Positions 44,706 to 56,627 of a stretch of DNA of 64,000 nucleotides are shown piece by piece. This DNA is from Ophioderma brevispina (taxonomy: Eukaryota; Echinodermata; Ophiuroidea; Amphilepidida; Ophiodermatidae). The number at the start of each line of letters is the position of its first letter. Within the stretch, counting starts at the first letter, position 1. Under the pieces are notes generated by a model. That model had not been told where the DNA came from. It saw only the letters and a list, made by a program, of their open reading frames with translations, and made no database searches. The translations under genes were made by a program, and so were the position numbers. The stretch covers positions 1 to 64,000 of the forward strand of contig JAMKCH010001589.1 of assembly GCA_023653785.1 (NCBI GenBank), in the 5' to 3' direction.

Positions 44706-45132
44706 GATTAAACCACAGTTGTGGGGGCCATCTTATTGTGCACTGCATAATTCCTTGTATACTTGGCCATGTAGGAGCATCCCCTCCAACTGTTTACTTT
44801 GTTTTGGGTTTGCATTAGCTAATAAATGGATCAATCCTTCGCACTCTGGAAAAGGTCCAGCCAATGCTCTCCAAGTTAACTGTTGTGAGCTTTATGTTAC
44901 AGATATAAGAATTTTCAGATTAAAGGCTGACGTGGTTATTTTTCCTGCCTGAATAGACATTTTCATTAGTTTCAAATTTGTGGTATTTTTCCCAGTTTTA
45001 TGTTGTTTTACCCCAATTTTGCAACCCTCAAATTTTCTGGAAAAAGTTCATTATCATATCTGAAGTCGGGTAATCGGAATATTGACATGATGATTCCAGC
45101 ATTGTTCAAGTATAAAACCAACTTGAAGAGAA

Positions 45133-45288
45133 TGGCCGTATTCACAAAAGCGGGTTACCGTAACCGCAGGTTAAAACGGGTTTTGCACCGCACGATCATT
45201 GGTTAAATTCATGTTATTCCCTATGGGATATGTAACCCAGGGTTAAATTAACAACTGGTTTAAAGTTCACCCCACTTTGTGAATCGCC
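45133..45288. mobile_element. about 155-bp MITE
   Basis: The left end GGCCGTATTCACAAAAGCGG and the right end CCCCACTTTGTGAATCGCCT are imperfect inverted repeats. The interior has several GGGTTA/GGTTAAA motifs (for example AACCCAGGGTTAAATTAAC). Confidence 0.55.
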
Positions 45289-45598
45289 TTTGGGTTAGAG
45301 TAAAGGAGATTTTAGAATTGCATGGTCACTGCACAAAGCCATTGCATGGTGGGGAGTAGATGTCAAAATTTTAAGCACTGTTTTATGAACGAGGTTGTGT
45401 ACTTTGATTTTCACCTGTGTCCTTGTTTTCAGCATGTGTGCATGCATCATGCATTTTGTTGCCAATTTTGTTCATTTCACCAACAGAGAGCAAATTGCAT
45501 CAACTTGTTAGAAGCTGAGGTACTGTAGGGGAGCCTGGGCAGCAGAGGGAGGGGAGGAGGTTATTCAGCACCTTTTGATTTAAAATTAGAAAACAAAG

Positions 45599-45748
45599 GT
45601 ATGATTTTGGGAACCGGTACTCTCTTTACGACGAATGAACCCAAGCGATACCATTATTTTAAGTCCCGTCCGAGTTTTCCACGCAAAAATAATGGTGTCG
45701 CCTTGTTCAATTCGTCGTAAGAGAGGTACCGGTTTCCCAAAATCATAC
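45599..45748. mobile_element. 150-bp near-perfect hairpin element
   Basis: The left arm (45599 to about 45660: GTATGATTTTGGGAACCGGT.. to ..ACCATTATTTT) pairs with the right arm (about 45686 to 45748: AAAATAATGGTG.. to ..CCGGTTTCCCAAAATCATAC) with few mismatches and a short loop of about 25 bases. Arms of some 60 bases are unusually long for its size. Open frames across it on both strands are mirror images and not genes. Confidence 0.85.
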
Positions 45749-46589
45749 GTTTTATTCTTCATATCCCTTAACAAGCTTTCCTCATTTAAGGTCTCTTTAC
45801 CCCAAGTTCTCGCGATGCTTTAACGCTTAAATACAACAAGAAAGGACCTGGCCACAACCCAGTGGACAACAATCGAACAACCCTTGAACGCAATGATCAT
45901 ACTCAACGAGACGCATGTTGCCAGGCCGCGCGAACGTAGCAAAACGCAGTAAATGACTCGAGCGTATCAACCTCAAAATAACGTTTTCCAATACGCAGTG
46001 GCGGTGCCTCCTGGGGTTTCCATCATGCGAATTGACCCGGGCATCAGCCAATGACTTCCTTACATTTCCACCGCTGTTTAAGAATCAGTAATTTTCATCC
46101 CATTTGAGATCTGAGTGTTGAATGGAAATAGCTGTCTTTTGTGGCTTCAAATTTCATTAGGAGAATAATTTGTATGTGCTTACTTTGAAGCTCAAAGTTT
46201 TGGCAACTCAAAGTTGCAAACTGGTATCCAAGTATTCCAAAACTTAAATAGATGTATATTGACTAAGAGGTTTTGGTCTTTTAGCAAATCAGAATTGTTT
46301 TCATCTTGCCCAACTGGCAAAAGTCTACTGTTAAAACATTGAAGCATTCAATTTTTGGTGAGGCCAAATTACTAGATAATAGCTGCATCGTCTAAAACAG
46401 GTTTAAGTAATGTACTTTCCAAATAGGTTTTATTTACACAGATGGTCTTAACTTAGGCTCTTGAAGCAGAGATTCATTGACCATTGCCATAAACAATATA
46501 ACATTCATTTGTCTTAGGAAATGCACTTTGTTTCAATTAGTGTCACAAGTGATCATAAAAAGTACAGATTACTGCTGTATCATTTGTGT

Positions 46590-46770
46590 ACCCCATCCCT
46601 ATACCCTAACCATACCCAACCCTCATAACTGTAACCTTCAGTTGTTACCCCAACTCTAATCTTTAACCCTAAATCAAATGCCAGTTCTTACCCTAAGACC
46701 TAATTCCTAACTTAACCCTAACCTAATCTTCCATTTTACCCTAAGACTAATTCTAACTTAACCCTAACCT
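46590..46770 (+). repeat. degenerate CCCTAA-like tract
   Basis: Repeated TAACCCTAACCTAAT, CCCTAAGACTAATTC and ACCCTAACCATACCC motifs across about 180 bases. Shorter similar stretches occur near 8480-8530 and 9240-9300. It resembles an interstitial telomere-like repeat, but the units are irregular. Confidence 0.6.
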
Positions 46771-47106
46771 ATGGTTGGTGCCTGCTAAATCAGATTGATA
46801 AACTTAATTTACTCAAATGTTACAGTTATCTGTAAAGACAAAATAACTTCCATTATGAGCATAAGGTTTGGTATGTACTTAACCTTTTTCTAATCATAAA
46901 AAATCGTTTCTTGCAGCCCAGGAATATTTCAGGATATTGAAGAACAACAGATAACAAAGAAAAAAAAGCACTTTAGTTTGCTGAAGTGATAATATTTCCA
47001 TGGGTTCATTTTTCGTGAAAAATAAGTATTTCCTAAATAACTGCATGTATGTATGTGTTTGGCCACTGTCCTGCTGACAGACAAGACTCTTGATAATAAA
47101 ACATTA

Positions 47107-47273
47107 AAGGTCCATTCATACTTCACAGCAGTGAAAATAGATTGAAAACCATCTCTGGCTCAATGCAGCAGCAGCAGGGCAATGCCAATTTGAGCTGTGT
47201 TGCTGCTGGCATTGTTAAGAGATATTTTATCCATTTTCACTGAACTGCACTGCACTGAAGTATGAATGGACAT
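47107..47273. mobile_element. about 165-bp MITE
   Basis: The ends GGTCCATTCATACTTCA and TGAAGTATGAATGGAC are inverted repeats, extended inward by CAGTGAAAAT / ATTTTCACTG. The interior is rich in GCAGCAGCAG-like sequence. Confidence 0.75.
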
Positions 47274-47788
47274 TTATAGTCCACATACAAGCAATTAATC
47301 AAGCAATATACTGTTCTAAATATGCCAAATTATTTAAATCCTTACCAATATGAAATTATTAAAACTCACTCAAAAAATTTGATTATTAAAATAGGACAAA
47401 TCTAGCACATCCAAACTGTGCATTGTAGGAACAAAGGAAAAAGAAATATGCACAATGGAACTAGCACCCAGTATCATGCAGTCACCAAATTCTGCACATT
47501 AGCACCATGTGTAAAATCAGCGTTGATGATGCATGACTAATACATAGATTAAATCCATTATCTCTGTCATTGTTGTCATGATTTGGTATGCTTTTTATGC
47601 CAAATTTTGAGTAAGCTACAGCTCATTTATGCCCGAAGATACCATTTTTCATTATCAGCCGTACCATGAATCATGCCGTAAAAGAAAAGAGAAATTTTGT
47701 ATGATGCGTACTGAAACCCTGTTCATAAACTAGAAAAATACAGCACCCCCTGTGGAATCAAATACAAAAAAGATACAAGGTGATAATA

Positions 47789-47952
47789 GTTAAAGGTGGG
47801 TGCCCAATCATGGTCTGATTTTTTGATGCGATGCCATTTCCTGGACCTTAAATTTCACTATGGTTATGAGAAGAATATGAACTTTTCCTGATACCAAAAT
47901 TTTTGATGAAGTAAAGGGGCGAGGTTGTCGATCGGGTTGCCCACCTTTAACT
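47789..47952. mobile_element. about 164-bp MITE
   Basis: The ends AGTTAAAGGTGGGTGCCCAA and TTGCCCACCTTTAACT are inverted repeats, and GATC-containing inner ends also pair roughly (CCCAATCATGG / TCGATCGGG). No coding. Confidence 0.7.
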
Positions 47953-48282
47953 GATCCTATTTCTGTTATGAGTCTTTATCTAGGGATGTAACTGAACATT
48001 TCAAGTGAGGTCATATTTGGAATAGGTCCAAAGAACAAGTTAAAATGCCTACCTTTCCAAAAGAGGACTTTACTAATGTTTAGTTGTATCACTGTACTCA
48101 CTTCACACTCTTAGGATCTAGTATCATTCCCAACTTGAATCTTTCCATATTTATTCCAAAAATGTATGCCATATTTTTTCTGCAATTGGAATAGTGTGCT
48201 GCTCTAGATTTTACTTACAAAAGTCAGAAATTTTGACAGAAGTTTCACAATAGGACATTTTGACAGGATTGCACACATAGAA

Positions 48283-49115
48283 CTAGAGCCATTGTGCTCG
48301 AAGAGCACGAACCTAGCCGGGGGGATAAAATGACCTTTGACCCACATGTTGTGCATAACTTTGGTGAAGGGTCTCAAGCTGCTTCATATGCATGAGTCAT
48401 GTGACCATGCTACCATGCAAAAATGACAGATATGATTTTTTGAAGATTTTTCACATTAAGACCGGAAGTTCCCCTTTAATGTCCTTTGACCCCCATGTTG
48501 AGCACAACTTTGGTTAAGGGTCTCAAGCTGCTTCATATGCATGAGTCACGTGACCATGCTACCTTGCCTATGTCAAATATGAATTTTTGAATTCAGACCA
48601 GAAGTGTCCCTTTAATGACCCCTTAATGACCTTCGATCAAAATTCTGGGTACACCCCTTAGGGGCCTTGGGTCAGCGGTTCTTCTGAACAAGTCTTGTGA
48701 TTATAGCAATTGATTTGTGGAACAAGAAGGAATTATAGAATTTTGACGAATGCCCCTTTAATCGGCCCACATGACCTTTGACCCCAATCTGCGTACACCA
48801 CATATGGGTCTTGGGTCAGTGGTTCTTCTGATAACATCTGGTGATCATGGCCCTTATTCTGTGCTAGAAGGCGGCTTTTATAGAGTTCCGTAAATTTTCA
48901 AACAATGCCCCTTTAATTGGCCCATGTGATCTTTAACCCAAATCTGTGTACACCCTATAGGGGCCTTGGGTCAGCGGTTCTTCTGAACAATTTTCGTAGC
49001 AATCGGATAAACCGTTTGGTATTAGTAGCATTTTGAATGTTGCGTCGGAAAGAAGAAGAAAGAAGAAATCGCACAAATACAAGACCTAGCCGTGCTTTGC
49101 ACACGGCTAGGTAAA
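48283..49115 (+). repeat. 0.83-kb dispersed-type repeat with internal tandem units
   Basis: Near the left end are a GTGCTCGAAGAGCAC palindrome and AACCTAGCCGGGGG. The right end is a strong hairpin, CCTAGCCGTG / CACACGGCTAGG, preceded by an AAGAAGAAAGAAG tract. Between them four to five related units contain CCTTTAAT..CCC..TGACCTTTGACCC and GGGTCAGCGGTTCTTCTGAA. The terminal hairpin raises Helitron-like or foldback-like possibilities, but neither is shown. Confidence 0.65.
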
Positions 49116-49703
49116 AATCCCACAAAGATGTTTTTATCATATGTTATGCACTAAATTAAGTTTACCCATGTGAACAATATTTAGGTGTATGTATGGCATA
49201 AAGCAACCATAGACTTTTGCAGAACACAGTGTTTTTCATCACATATGCTTTTAGTGAGAAAATTGTAGTTGTAGCAATTTTGAAACTAGGCAGTCATTAC
49301 AGCATCATGGCATATGCCTTATGCATCTGGCTAAAGTTTGCTTGATTTTATCAGTATCTATAGCATTTAAATAGGGTAAAGAGTTTACAGAAATAATTTT
49401 GATTGGGCTTGTGATTGTTGAGATTGTTGACAGAATGGTTCAAAAGGATGGCAAGATATAGATTTAGAGATATAGTTAGAGGTAGAGCTGTAGATAGATA
49501 TAAAGATAGAACGAGATCAGAATTTCACAAGTTTAGCTCTGTGGCATGTAAATGATCATGAAGTGTTATGATTATAGTGGAATGCTGGTGGTTGATTTGC
49601 ACTTGTATGGTTAAGAGATTTGTAGCAATTTTAGAAAGAACAGAGAGTGCAAGTACCTTTTATTCATGATAATAATAATAATAATATTTGTCTCTTACTG
49701 TAG

Positions 49704-49884
49704 CATGAGCCGGATGTAATTGAGGCAACCCAGGGCCTCCCTCTGGATGTAGGGATCTCTTTCATCAATCGCATCATGAATCTGGTGGACGTGCTAGTGT
49801 TTGCAAGCAACCAGACGTTTGCTGAGCTGGAAGCTGAGAAGAATATGCCCAGGGGTGGGATACTGCGGCAGTGTCTACGTCTTA
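49704..49884 (+). CDS. neurobeachin/LRBA-type protein, exon k
   Basis: The 181-bp exon lies between CTCTTACTGTAG and a consensus donor GTGAGT. Read in phase 0 it gives [20 protein letters not shown], then [20 protein letters not shown] and [20 protein letters not shown]. This matches the family's IE.TQG......F..R...+VDVL+FAS...F.E+EAEKNM..GG++RQCLRL block closely. The phase-0 start fits exon j only if exon j's frameshift is accepted. Confidence 0.92.
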
Positions 49885-50266
49885 GTGAGTTGAAGTGAAA
49901 TCAATTGTGTTGTGGATGCGTTGATACAGGGCAAACAATTCTTGGACCATGACAGTTTGGGCCTAATAATATTGTTTTGTTAAACTTAACTATACTCCAT
50001 TCAGAGATGTACTTTTCCGGAAATTTCCGGATTTTTGGCCATAAATGTAGAAAAAAAAAATTCAATTTCTGAGATAAAAATGTTAATGATAAAGGTATAA
50101 CTGCATCAAAAACACAAGTTTTAAGTACCAATTTATTTTGGCGAAGGGGTATTGTAAGAAAATACGTTCCCCGGAGCTTCACCGGATGCTACGCTCAAAT
50201 TTGGCCTTGCCATCGGTTCAAATTTTGGATTTCCAGGAAATGGGACTACTCCTCTGTTACATCTCT

Positions 50267-50450
50267 GTCCATTTCCCTACCTCCATGCAGTGACATCAGC
50301 ACAAAATTTGATGTTCGCACCAGTAAACCGCGCATGCTGGCTTAAAACGATAGCGTTTTACACGCGCACAGACTGCATATCTTGACGCGTGCGTAATAGC
50401 TGCGTCAAGGTAATGATATCACAGCACAGAGGTAGAGAAATGGACTATAG
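50267..50450. mobile_element. about 185-bp MITE, copy 2 (inverted relative to copy 1)
   Basis: The ends GTCCATTTCCCTACCTCCAT and GAGGTAGAGAAATGGACTAT are inverted repeats, and CAGTGACATCAG / GATATCACAG pair inside. It carries CCAGTAAACCGCGCATGC and ACACGCGCACAGACTGCAT, GC-richer than the surrounding intron. Confidence 0.75.
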
Positions 50451-52500
50451 AACAGATTGAGCTCAAGAATCTTAAGTTTGAAAAAGAAGCCAATATTTTT
50501 TTCAAGGATTAAAAAGGTTAGAGGATGACTTCACTGCATATTTTAGGATACACAGCTTTGAAATATGTGCTCTGTCCAGGATTTTCAATAGGCAGCCTGC
50601 GGGTCAGATCTGGCCCATGAACCACAGATTGTTGGCCCTTGAACAACTTCAAACACATGTAGGTATAGAGAAACAAGGTGAGGTCAAAGCTGGGGACTTA
50701 TATAAGATATATTAATTACTCCATACTTCTAGATGTAATGGGTATACGTACTTGACACAAAGCAGAGGGTCTGTGTCTGCTGCAAAAATGAAAAAAAATC
50801 CTTCCAGAACATATCGTCGTGGCCACGACATAGTGTCGAATCTGATTTTTTGGTCAAATTGAGTTAATAGTTGATTCTGGTTGCATATTATGTACTCTTT
50901 AAGTGTACTCAAAAATAAAAGTGAAATCACATCTCCTAACCAAAATAGCCGCAGTCGAATAACACCCGTTTGTATAAAACGGGTTTCACAAACAATCGAA
51001 CGTATTCGATAGCTTTGCGTGTCCAAATATCTCAAGCACACATATAAATTGCGAACGAATACGTATTCGCTGGGACAACAATTGCTACTTCAGTGATCAA
51101 AATCGATAATAAGTCTGTCAAGATTTAAGGCAATCGTTGAAATTTACCTTTCTTCATGAGGGATTGGTTATGTTATTTCACATTTTAATTTTTGTGTTTT
51201 AATTATGTTACTTGTACTAATTGAAACCTACGGTCTGTCGCGGTCTGTGCGTTGTGAAAAAGAACTATCCAGGTTTTGTAGTCTTAACATTTGTACAAAT
51301 AAACCAAATGTATCACTTTTAGGGGGACATAGTGACATTATCCCTCGTATTACCAAAGGAGAGGAGTTACCACCCAGGTAAACTTTCCTCCGGTGCCCAA
51401 AACGTTAAAAACTTCGTTAAGTCTTCCATATTATTTCACATCCTTCTGCTCATTTTGGCGAAACAAATATGAAGGTAGCACTGTCACCGGAGTTATTACC
51501 TCTACTACCCATTATTGAAAATGCAGCATTCTGATTGGTCAGTTTACTGCCCATTATTCTGCAATAATGAGCCGCTAATGCATTTTCTTATCATTTACTT
51601 TCATTCATTAGTATACAAAATACACATAAATTAGGCATATTACCTTAAAACCTATACAAACAAACAAACAAAATAAAATCAGACAAGTTGTTTTAGTTAA
51701 TAGAATAGAAATAAAGGTTTTGTAGTATCATCTATGGGCTCATAATGTATCTTCGGGCGGAAAAATAAAAATAAGGGCGCCTTATTTAGTTTTCTCCGAC
51801 CTCTGCCACATTACTCGCCCATAAAGGATGCTGCATTACCCTTTAGTTTATTATTTCATTTGTTTTAATTATTGTGCACTTTAATGGCTCTTAAAATTAT
51901 ATGTTGAATTAAAAACTAGTCATTTTTCATATCATTTGGGGCCAAAACCCCGATGAAAATCACATATTTCCTACTTTTTGATGCAAAGTTGTCGTCTTTT
52001 TTTTTCATTTTTATACCGTATGTGGTCTGTGGAAATGACCAATTTTGCCAACTTGTGAACTATTGACGTCATTGTACGCCATACTAGGTTGTTGGAGAAA
52101 TATAAAACGGAGGACCAAAGCTACAACTGATACCAACATCGTAATCATCTATTTGCTTTTTACAAGAATAATTCTCGGGGTGTTTACCACCCCCCCTTAG
52201 TAAACCGTGTTCACGACGTGTAAACATATTGTGAAAGTTTGATTTTAGACCCCGAAGTATTCGTGGGTCTAAGTACTGGGGTTTTGAAGCCATGGTTTTG
52301 GTTACTGCGTGTTTATCTATATCGTCTTATCTTGAATTTCGCATGTTTGTTTAGATGACTTGGGAAATAATGCATCGTTTTCGTTTTGGCGACAAAGGTT
52401 GTGAAAGCCAATATTTAGGGTCTAAGCAACAATTAGTTGAATTTGTTTCGTGACGTGTCATACAGCTGCTTTTGAATTGGCATTGTAAATGGCCCATGAA
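50451..52500. other. intron, no gene recognised
   Basis: A mix of AT-rich sequence and short GC-richer patches (for example CATATCGTCGTGGCCACGAC near 50810, which is self-complementary). A block at 51460-51840 with GCAGCATTCTGATTGGTC and TGCCACATTACTCGCCC reads like a decayed repeat. Open frames have no domain. Confidence 0.4.
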
Positions 52501-52508
52501 AAGGCGTT

Positions 52509-52523
52509 GGGGGGGGGGGGGGG
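52509..52523 (+). repeat. (G)n run
   Basis: Uninterrupted G run of about 15 bases; its length may not be reliable. Confidence 0.9.
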
Positions 52524-52993
52524 AAAGAGGGCAAAATCAATCACAGTAAGCCTCTGGCACTTGTCCTACATGTATGGCTGCTATAGCCTTGATGCTATGT
52601 TATAACCCTTATGTTGTGTCAATCAGTGTGCTTCAATGTTTGTTTCCACTAATTAAGGTCACTTACCTTGCAAGGTCACCATGTCTGTTGGTATTTCCCA
52701 GCTCAGCATTTAAATATGCTCTACATAGTTTTCCAACAATGGACTATATGGAACATTTCTGCACTGAGTAATTTTTTGAAAAATGGTTTATATTTCCTCA
52801 GAATATAAATTTTTTGTTTTTTGTCATGAATAAGCCCCGTGCATTCACCCAATCGAATTTGCCACTAAGTGACTGCTCAATTAATTATTCGGGTCAGTCA
52901 GATAGTATAATATCCTCTACCCCAGTAAAAATCATTTCTTTTCTCAGTTTAAAATAACTGTCTGGAATTTTCCTTGCTCCACTAACCTTTCCT

Positions 52994-53168
52994 GTGTGTG
53001 TGTGTTTCGTGTTGTGTGGTGTGTGTGCGTGCAGCGTGTGTGTGTGTGTGTGTGTGTGCGTGCGTGCATGTGGTGTGTCGGGTATGGGTTTCTATGTCTG
53101 TAGGCCTTCTGGTGCCCGTCTCTCTGGCTGTCATGTTTGTAGGTGTGTGTCTACATGTATGTGTGTTG
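52994..53168 (+). repeat. (TG)n microsatellite, imperfect
   Basis: TG-rich tract with the longest pure run near 53035-53060. The cysteine/valine-rich open frame across it is a product of the repeat. Confidence 0.9.
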
Positions 53169-53559
53169 TAACAAACTTTATGTCAAAAATAAGTATTACA
53201 TTATAAACAATGTATTAAGTATTCAAGCTCAACGGCAAGACAAGAAACATTTGTATGTACCTAATATGTACATACGTGTCACATTGGTGTGCAGCGGTGG
53301 CTGAAAGTATTTACACGTTGTAGGTCCTGTGGATGTATTTTTCCCATCCTTTGAGGAAGGGCACCCTCACGGGTTTAAGTTTAGAATTGAATTAAAAGGC
53401 ATTAAAGGTAATTCAAGAACTTCATTCCAATATCAGCCTCATAAGGTCAAAGCCTTGTTATTTCCAAATCTTTTTGGAAAAAATAAATTTTTTAATGGGA
53501 AGGATATTCTCATCCTTTGAGGAAGAGCACCCTCAAAGGTTAAGCTTACAAATTAAAGG

Positions 53560-54480
53560 GGCAATGCAGTTAATTAATGGAGTTCGATGAGTTTAGTTGT
53601 AGAGTTTTTTGTTAATGTTTGTGTGAAATTATGGATGAGTTCATCAATGAGTTGTTTTTTAGAGTTATGGTTGGTGAATAATATTTTTGGAAAAAAAAAG
53701 ATTTTTTGATGGGAATGTACTTATGCATCATTTGAGGAAAAACACCCTCAAAGGGGCATTATGCCATTTCAAAAGTTTACGAGTTCTTATGAATTGTGTT
53801 TAGGGTGTTTTTCTGTTTTGGCGAGTTATGGATTGAGTTCATTGATGATTTATGTTAGAGTTTTTTGGTGAGTTGGGAATGGAGTTCATAACGAGTTATG
53901 TTGAGAGTTTTTAGAGTATTTTGGTCATGATGGGTTCATCGTGAGTTATGTTTGATAGTTTTTTTGATGTTTTGGCGAGTGTATAATGGAGCCCGTCAAT
54001 GAGTTTTAAAAGCATTATTTGTTAGTGAGGTATGAATGGAGTTCTTTTGGATGAGTTATGTTCTAGAGTTATTTTGGTGAGTTAGGAATGAGTTATTTTG
54101 GTGAGTTAGAGTTCATCGATGAGTTAGGTTTCGAGTTTTTTTTAATTATGTTTTTGGAGAGTTATTAACTAAATATGGAGCCCATCAATGAGTTATTAGT
54201 AGAGTTATTTGTTAGTGAGGTATTGATGGAGTTCATTGATAAGTAATGTGTTAAGAGTCCTTGGGTGAGTTTATGGATGGAGTTCATCAACCTGTTTTAG
54301 AATGTTGAGGTTTTTTTTTGGTGATGTGGCATTCATGATGTAGTTATGTTTTTTAGAGTTTTGCTTTTTTTGGTTGGTGAGTTATGGATGGAGTTTCACC
54401 AATGATGAGTTGTTTTTTAGAGTTCTCTGTTGGTGAGATAGGATTAAGTTCATTGATGAGTTATGGTTAGAGTTCTTGGT
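53560..54480 (+). repeat. degenerate minisatellite, GAGTTATG..GAGTT units
   Basis: About 900 bases made of variants of GATGAGTTATGTT.AGAGTTTTTTGGTGAGTTATGGATGGAGTTCAT. Units of roughly 45-60 bases vary in length. It follows two copies of a short block containing GAGGAAGGGCACCCTCA (about 53350, 53520 and 53735). Confidence 0.8.
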
Positions 54481-55033
54481 GGTTCCGAAAGCCAGGGGGG
54501 GGTGACCGCCTTGTATCTTTAAAGCCATGCTTGCGCCCAAGAATCCGTTCATTCCACCATACCGTGGGTCTTAGTGCCCAAATCATTGATGCTCTCGTTC
54601 TTTGATGTTAACTTGGATATTCTGCAACTAAATACGACAGATTGCACTCATTTAAAAAACAACTCGCCTTCAGGAACAAATTTATATTTTCTTTGGAAAG
54701 TTGTTTTGTATAAGCGTTAGTCCATCTAAATTGTTTAGATATGTTTATTTTTACTATTGAGTAAATTTACCTTTTTTTACTGTTAATTTCGTTTCAAGTT
54801 TGGTATATCTTTTAAGCATGTACATTACTTTAAAAAGATGGGAACTATTTTGGAAATTTAAGAAACGAGAAAAATATGGTTGTCCATAACGTTTGTATAG
54901 ACATTTTTATTTATGAACATCCCAGTTACATTTTTAAAATATTTTCTCTGAGCTCAATGTTGGAACAGTTCTATTTCTAGCCAATATTTATCGTGTGTTG
55001 GCAAATGCTACTATTTATATTAATTTTATATAA

Positions 55034-55036
<3 letters not shown>

Positions 55037-55087
<51 letters not shown>

Positions 55088-55225
55088 TTTATGATATAAT
55101 TGATGATCATGATGATCATTATTATCCTCATCATGATCATCATGATCCTCATGATCATGATGATCTTAGAGATGATGATGATGATGATTATGATGATGAT
55201 ATGATGATGATGATGATGATGAATC
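55037..55225 (+). repeat. poly(T) followed by (GAT)-rich tract
   Basis: A T-run of about 45 bases passes into ATGATCATGATGATC and (GATGAT)n sequence. It is a likely assembly weak point. The methionine-rich open frame starting at 55201 is a product of the repeat. Confidence 0.92.
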
Positions 55226-55846
55226 GTCGGCGCGTCGTAGTCGTCGTCAATCTCGATGTTCCTTATTTCATCGTTAATGCCGCCATCATCACCGCCATCG
55301 TTATTCTTATCATCGTTGCATCATCGGCATTATCATTTTTAAAATTAAAAACCCGTAGCGATAGTAAATCTCACATACCATCAATTAGAAATCACGGGTT
55401 TCATGCGTCGAATACGTATTCGACCTCCTTAGAACATCAGCGAAAGTCAAACATTTGGGTTTTGACACCAACTTGTCAATCACATGTCAGCTTCAGTTGC
55501 CATTTGAAATAAGAAAACAGTTTTTCTTGTATTTTAAAATACTGTCGTCAGTTAGAAACCATTCATGTCTTTAACTTACACACCACTTAAATAGCCTTTC
55601 CTCTTATTTCACATCATTTAATTCCACACCTTCATAAGTAACTGCAAACTTCCAAAAACGCCATTTCCTTCTCAGAACTAGCATTTATGCTGATTCGACG
55701 CTATGAAGAACCCACGACGATATCTGCATTGACTAGCCCCAATATGCAGAGGCAGTAAAGATTTGGGTGAAAGGCTTTTTGGCTGGATGAGGAGTGTTTC
55801 CTCTAAACTACAATCATTACTAAAGTAGAAAAAGAATAGAATGCTA

Positions 55847-55925
55847 GCAATCCGCAGTAGTTTTGTGGTGAAGCACCCCACTCATATCCTGAAAGTCCAG
55901 GGTTTGAATCCCAACAGAGGTAGAT
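55847..55925 (+). repeat. tRNA-like SINE head
   Basis: TAGTTTTGTGGTGAAGCACC (A-box-like) and CAGGGTTTGAATCCCAACAG (B box) are spaced as in a tRNA. The stems are incomplete, so it is read as a SINE head or tRNA fossil and not a working tRNA. Confidence 0.5.
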
Positions 55926-56463
55926 AGGTCCGAAGTTGGCTACTTTTTTCTTTAAAAAAATTAAAATTTGCATCTGGTAATTAAATATGAAAATTAATAG
56001 CAAAAAAATCTGAAAAAATACTACTTGTCATATGCATCTTAGTTTGTGATAGTATGAAGTACTAGGATTCATGTTACTGAGATGTCAATAATCCCCAATG
56101 TACCACCTTAAACATGATTAGTTTTATCCTGTCTGTATGTTTATAATAATAATATTGTGCCGTGTTTGGTGTTGAACCTCTTTCTACTCGGGGCCATACT
56201 TTCTTGGACATGACAAATGCGCGCGTTGCTCGTTGCACGTACTGCGTCTACGTGCAACCCGATGTGCCCTTTTTGCCGGAAAGCGGGCGTGCGTTCTAAA
56301 CTGTCGCAGATCTTATGAGCCAAGTATAATTACTTTATAGAATCAATAGGCAATAGATGGTTTTTGAAAAAGACTTTCCTCTTAATTGAAATGCAGATGA
56401 TACTGACATACTGCAAGAACCTCAATGTGTTGCAATAATCATTTCCATTACTTGTGTCCCCAG

Positions 56464-56627
56464 CGCCTTCTCTGCTATTCGTCAATGTAATTGGAGTGTC
56501 GTACAGGAACCAGGCCACTGTCGTAAGTATCCACCAAGCCATACAGCTTCCGGTATGATCACTGAACCAATCACACCAACAGGCAAGATACAGACTCTGA
56601 TACAAGCCACAACATCCATCACCCAGG
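56464..56627 (+). CDS. neurobeachin/LRBA-type protein, probable exon l
   Basis: Bounded by CTTGTGTCCCCAG and a GTATGT donor. One frame is open throughout: AFSAIRQCNWSVVQEPGHCR, then KYPPSHTASGMITEPITPTG and IQTLIQATTSITQ. After CLRL of exon k, SAFSAIRQC aligns residue for residue with the family's VCCVAVRNC. However, exon k ends with one leftover base and this frame needs two, so the junction is off by one. Either a base is missing at a boundary or another donor is used. The remainder is the variable linker that follows this block. Confidence 0.55.

Noticed and set aside
45586..45823. 62-codon frames on both strands with mirrored peptides
   Set aside because: Mirror images produced by the 150-bp hairpin.
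55100..55225. CRISPR-like or other regular array
   Set aside because: Plain microsatellite in a eukaryotic intron; no spacer structure.
55201..55512. 103-codon frame starting with a methionine run
   Set aside because: It starts in a GAT microsatellite; the rest shows no recognisable domain and no splice support.
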